A stretch of DNA of 35,341 nt from a bacterium (GTDB taxonomy: Bacteria; Armatimonadota; UBA5829), in NCBI GenBank assembly GCA_021373255.1, contig JAJFTD010000186.1:1-35341 (forward strand), read 5' to 3'. Positions 32,662-35,341 of the stretch are shown here, piece after piece (the stretch's first letter is position 1; the number at the start of each line of letters is the position of its first letter). The notes beneath the pieces are model-generated. The model had not been told where the DNA came from. It did no database searches and was given only the letters and a program-made list of their open reading frames with translations. The translations under genes were made by a program, and so were the position numbers.

Positions 32662-34635
32662 CTAGCCCAACCTATGCTCCGCCGCAAGCCATTCATCAGC
32701 GTCCGGCAGGTCCATGTGCTTTAATATCGACGGAATAATCATTGCGTTGACATCATAGTTTTCATAATTGCGCGACTGTACCATCTCGGCGAAGCTGTCT
32801 TGCCCGTCAACGACACGCAAATTCTTCATACGCTCATCCAGCAGCGCTGCAAGCCGCATATATGTGCCATAACGGCCGTGGGCATAACAGCAGATGTCAC
32901 TTGCATCCAACCCGGGGTAAGCCTCTATCAAATCCAGGGCGCGCACGACGTCATACACTCGCATTGCTGCCAGGCTATCGTCAAGCCACATAAGATCGTG
33001 TGAGAACTTACAAAAAACACCCTTGGGCTCGTATTTTGGCTCGGAATTGAGTTTATTCGGCTCCAGCGATCCTATACCCGACATATCCAGGATAAGAACT
33101 GCACGCCCTGATGCGCACGTCTCCCTAATCCACTTCATGTGCGGGCGTATGCAGTTTGTTCCGCCATCCCAAACAGCCAGAGTCACGGGCAAGTCCTGAC
33201 CGGCGAAGTGGAAGTCTCGCAGCAGGATTCCGTAGTTTACTATGTCCTCTTGAGACCACCAAGAGCACTCCTGCGTGACGAGTTCGGCAGTATGGGCGTC
33301 GTTATAGAATTTTGGATTAAGGTCGCATAGCTTTCTGTGTAAAAACACGCGCTCTCGCAGCCATTCCAGCACATTTTTCTTCCGTTCATCTGCAGGCACA
33401 AGGGCAAGCTCGTTTTGCATGTTGGACAGCCTGTCCTGATTCTCTTCGTATACAGCACGAGCATTATCAAAATCGCCCCTGATCTGGCCCGACTTAGTGC
33501 ACCAGAGCTGCGAGGGCGGCAGTGGCTCTATATCATCGTCCAATGGAGTGATTTCTCGCCCGAGCAAGTGCTTTGAAAAGAACTCCGCTGCAGCTTTAGC
33601 CATAGGTCGGCTGTATTGATGGGTGCAATCATCCTCAAATATTTCCAAATGGTCAGGGTAACCGAGCATTTCCCAGAAACGCCGGCACCTGGCTACAGTA
33701 CGGCGTGTTCCCTCGATAGGGAAAAAGTCCTGCGTTGCTGCAAGTATCTTTACAGGACGGGGAGCCATCATTAACAAGGTGTCCTCGTGATCAAAACCCA
33801 ACGCCGTCATTCCCGGCCAGATTTGCTCCGCATCCTGCGCTTCCCCGGTGTACATATAGCTCTGCCGGTTCGTGACAAAAGCTGCTGGAGCTGCGGCGGC
33901 AATGCGAGGATCGCATATCATCATGAGGCATGTTTGAGTGCCTCCACCCGAGCAGCCGGTAACCCCGATCTTATTCGGATCAACCTCCGGCCGCGTCAGG
34001 AGATAATCTACGCCTCGCATTGCATCATGGACGAAATATCGGGCGATGCCATCTCCCAGCAGCCAGCATTGATTCCCCGTGTGTTCGTGCTCGCGAGTTC
34101 CCCAATGCACTGTTACATCGCCAATCGCTTTCTCAAAATAACTAAGACGCTCGCCCTGTCCGACGGGGTCTTGTGTGAGCACGACCAAGCCGGATTTGAC
34201 CAGATACCGGCATACAGTCTGATATTCGCCATAATGCTTCGCCTGATCACTGTGACCACAGAGAAACAATACGGCGCCTTGGGGTGAGTTGACATGGTTT
34301 GGAACATAGAGGTTTGCAGTAATAAACGTTTGAGGCCGGGACTCGAATATGATCTTCTCGATCCTGAAACCGTTGCACTCGATAGTGCCAACGACCCTTG
34401 CGTTAAGGGGCCAATCGCTGGGTGGGAGACCGCCGAAACTATCGATGAAGCTGGCGCGCATAAGCCGTTGGCGAGTTTCAAGCTGTTCTGCACTTGTTAC
34501 GGCATCTCGAGCTGAATCTCCCAGTGCAAATGCCACTTCGGATCGCTTGTATATGTGTGACTTCAACTGGTCACCAATATCATGCATATATACGCTTGGA
34601 CCCGCGTTTTCCAGATCATTAATGCTGATATTCAC
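32662..34635 (-). CDS. Large alpha/beta-hydrolase, acetylxylan-esterase-like
   Basis: 657 residues from GTG 34635, with AGGAG about 7 bases upstream. No signal peptide. Residues ~85-370 form an alpha/beta-hydrolase domain like the acetylxylan-esterase/dienelactone-hydrolase group: GAVLFLCGHSDQAK, VLTQDPVGQGERL, the nucleophile elbow GVTGCSGGGTQT with S229, and FEDDCTHQYS with the probable catalytic histidine near residue 335. Residues ~400-650 look like a second, degenerate alpha/beta-hydrolase unit (VTLAVWDGG, AVLILDMSGIGSLEP, ICCYAHGRYGTYMRLAAL) in which the usual serine position is a glycine or arginine (H-G-R-Y-G). It probably removes acyl groups from plant or microbial polysaccharides. 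A cre-like operator lies 120 bases upstream. Confidence 0.8.
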   Translation of the reverse strand: MNISINDLENAGPSVYMHDIGDQLKSHIYKRSEVAFALGDSARDAVTSAEQLETRQRLMRASFIDSFGGLPPSDWPLNARVVGTIECNGFRIEKIIFESRPQTFITANLYVPNHVNSPQGAVLFLCGHSDQAKHYGEYQTVCRYLVKSGLVVLTQDPVGQGERLSYFEKAIGDVTVHWGTREHEHTGNQCWLLGDGIARYFVHDAMRGVDYLLTRPEVDPNKIGVTGCSGGGTQTCLMMICDPRIAAAAPAAFVTNRQSYMYTGEAQDAEQIWPGMTALGFDHEDTLLMMAPRPVKILAATQDFFPIEGTRRTVARCRRFWEMLGYPDHLEIFEDDCTHQYSRPMAKAAAEFFSKHLLGREITPLDDDIEPLPPSQLWCTKSGQIRGDFDNARAVYEENQDRLSNMQNELALVPADERKKNVLEWLRERVFLHRKLCDLNPKFYNDAHTAELVTQECSWWSQEDIVNYGILLRDFHFAGQDLPVTLAVWDGGTNCIRPHMKWIRETCASGRAVLILDMSGIGSLEPNKLNSEPKYEPKGVFCKFSHDLMWLDDSLAAMRVYDVVRALDLIEAYPGLDASDICCYAHGRYGTYMRLAALLDERMKNLRVVDGQDSFAEMVQSRNYENYDVNAMIIPSILKHMDLPDADEWLAAEHRLG

Positions 34636-34650
34636 AACAATCTCCTATAG

Positions 34651-34708
34651 ACTTATTGAGTTGATTGGAATGATTAACTCATGCTTAAGTAGGTTCTACT
34701 CAATAAGT
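34651..34708 (-). promoter_or_regulatory. Perfect 11-bp inverted repeat before the esterase gene
   Basis: ACTTATTGAGT (34651-34661) and ACTCAATAAGT (34698-34708) are exact inverted copies 36 bases apart. Each arm is itself a small palindrome (ACT...AGT). It lies 16-73 bases before the GTG start. It could be a pair of operators 47 bases centre to centre or a leader stem-loop. Confidence 0.55.
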
Positions 34709-34754
34709 AACTTCAATAGGCTGGAAAATATTCCTTCGGCTTGGCTACTGTTTT

Positions 34755-34768
34755 TGAAAACGTTTACA
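34755..34768. promoter_or_regulatory. cre-like LacI-family operator
   Basis: TGAAAACGTTTACA fits every position of the Gram-positive cre consensus TGWAARCGYTWNCW and the general LacI-family CG-centred operator. It lies 120 bases before the esterase start and just past the end of the VOC gene. The regulator bound here is not in the window; the GntR/LacI hybrids use a different DNA-binding domain. Confidence 0.5.
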
Positions 34769-34776
34769 TAATAGCG

Positions 34777-35283
34777 TTATGTGATTTCTGACTTTTGAGG
34801 TGTCCTGCCATTGGTACCGGGCAGCTTTTTAAATATCTCGATACCAAAGCCAATCAGGGCTTCAGTGCCTAGATTTGCCCACTGTGTACCCGGCCTGATG
34901 CCGTCACCTGACTGAGCGACATCAATCCCATAAGTCTTGAGGTAATCAGTCACGCTCTCATATTCGTCCACGTTGAAGCGTATGTGATGTATGCCGGGGC
35001 CATGTTCTTTGAGATAATCGCCCCACACACTCGGGCCACCCATTGGCTGAATCAACTCTAATTCGATGGGTCCGATCTCAGCGAATGCCATTCGCGCGGT
35101 GAAATCAGCTGGCTCGCCATGATAAAATCTGCGCAGATCGGGTCTGTCCTCAGATGGCCAGTCGAATACTCGAAATGGGCCCAAGCCGAAGACTTCAGAA
35201 AGAACTTTGATCGTCGCATCAACATCGCTTACCACGACACCGACTTGAACAAGGTCATTAAAAGTTTCATGTGGTTCAATCAT
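34777..35283 (-). CDS. VOC-superfamily protein (glyoxalase/methylmalonyl-CoA epimerase fold)
   Basis: 168 residues from ATG 35283, preceded by AAGGAG at 8 bases; the frame reaches 35337 but without a ribosome site. Two beta-alpha-beta-beta-beta units are visible: VQVGVVVSDVDATIKVLSEVFGLGPF with IELELIQPM, and GIHHIRFNVDEYESVTDYLKTYGID with IGFGIEIF. Candidate metal ligands are Q at the first position (where many VOC enzymes have His), E in ELELIQ, H in GIHHIRF and E in GIEIF. The spacing resembles methylmalonyl-CoA epimerase or lyase-type VOC proteins. The reaction cannot be fixed; a role in sugar-acid or inositol-like metabolism beside the esterase is only a guess. Confidence 0.8.
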   Translation of the reverse strand: MIEPHETFNDLVQVGVVVSDVDATIKVLSEVFGLGPFRVFDWPSEDRPDLRRFYHGEPADFTARMAFAEIGPIELELIQPMGGPSVWGDYLKEHGPGIHHIRFNVDEYESVTDYLKTYGIDVAQSGDGIRPGTQWANLGTEALIGFGIEIFKKLPGTNGRTPQKSEIT

Positions 35284-35341
35284 GCTAGACTCCTTAGTGG
35301 CTATGCGGCAACGGCGCATAAGGCTACCGGTCGCCATTGAT

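Overview
The window looks like a chromosomal segment of an uncultured diderm bacterium, most likely Armatimonadota; this is inference, as there is no rRNA. The clues are a class III prepilin leader running into a core of the type [12 protein letters not shown], which is typical of that phylum's abundant pseudopilins, GntR/LacI hybrid regulators, large modular exported glycoside hydrolases, and an outer-membrane phosphate porin (so a diderm). Base composition looks moderate and even, and there are no tRNAs, CRISPRs or transposase genes.

Region 1 (1-14042) is a carbohydrate-use locus. It holds the 3' end of an (alpha/alpha)6-type glycosidase, a 1594-residue exported GH99-like protein with a CBM6-like domain, three [chitobiase C-terminal-like + L-type-lectin-like] modules and OB-like tail domains, a pseudopilin, two paralogous GntR/LacI regulators arranged tail to tail with overlapping 3' ends, an exported pectate-lyase-superfamily protein and a cytoplasmic GH31 glycosidase. 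The GH99-like and lyase genes have near-superimposable promoters followed at the same distance by ACCAGANNAGGCCAC, so they are probably co-regulated, plausibly by the twin regulators. Exported enzymes would bind and trim a glycan, and the GH31 enzyme would finish the products inside the cell.

Region 2 (14069-24327) holds a NarL-type response regulator divergent from a membrane histidine kinase, then a ~2100-residue protein made of N-terminal TPR-like repeats and a very long polytopic membrane region, then an unrecognised membrane protein.

Region 3 (24372-32658) is a complete phosphate-starvation module: an OprO/P-type porin, pstS, pstC, pstA, pstB and phoU on the minus strand, divergent from phoB-phoR. 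Pho-box-like 11-nt direct repeats precede both the porin and pstS.

Region 4 (32662-35341) has an alpha/beta-hydrolase esterase with a perfect match to the cre/LacI-family operator consensus upstream, and a VOC (glyoxalase/epimerase fold) protein.

A small inverted-repeat element occurs twice in opposite orientations, at 11714-11878 and 25045-25157. In both copies its first bases form the TAG stop codon of the preceding gene, and it lies between genes that are probably co-transcribed. I regard this element and the shared GH99/lyase operator system as the most novel signals here.
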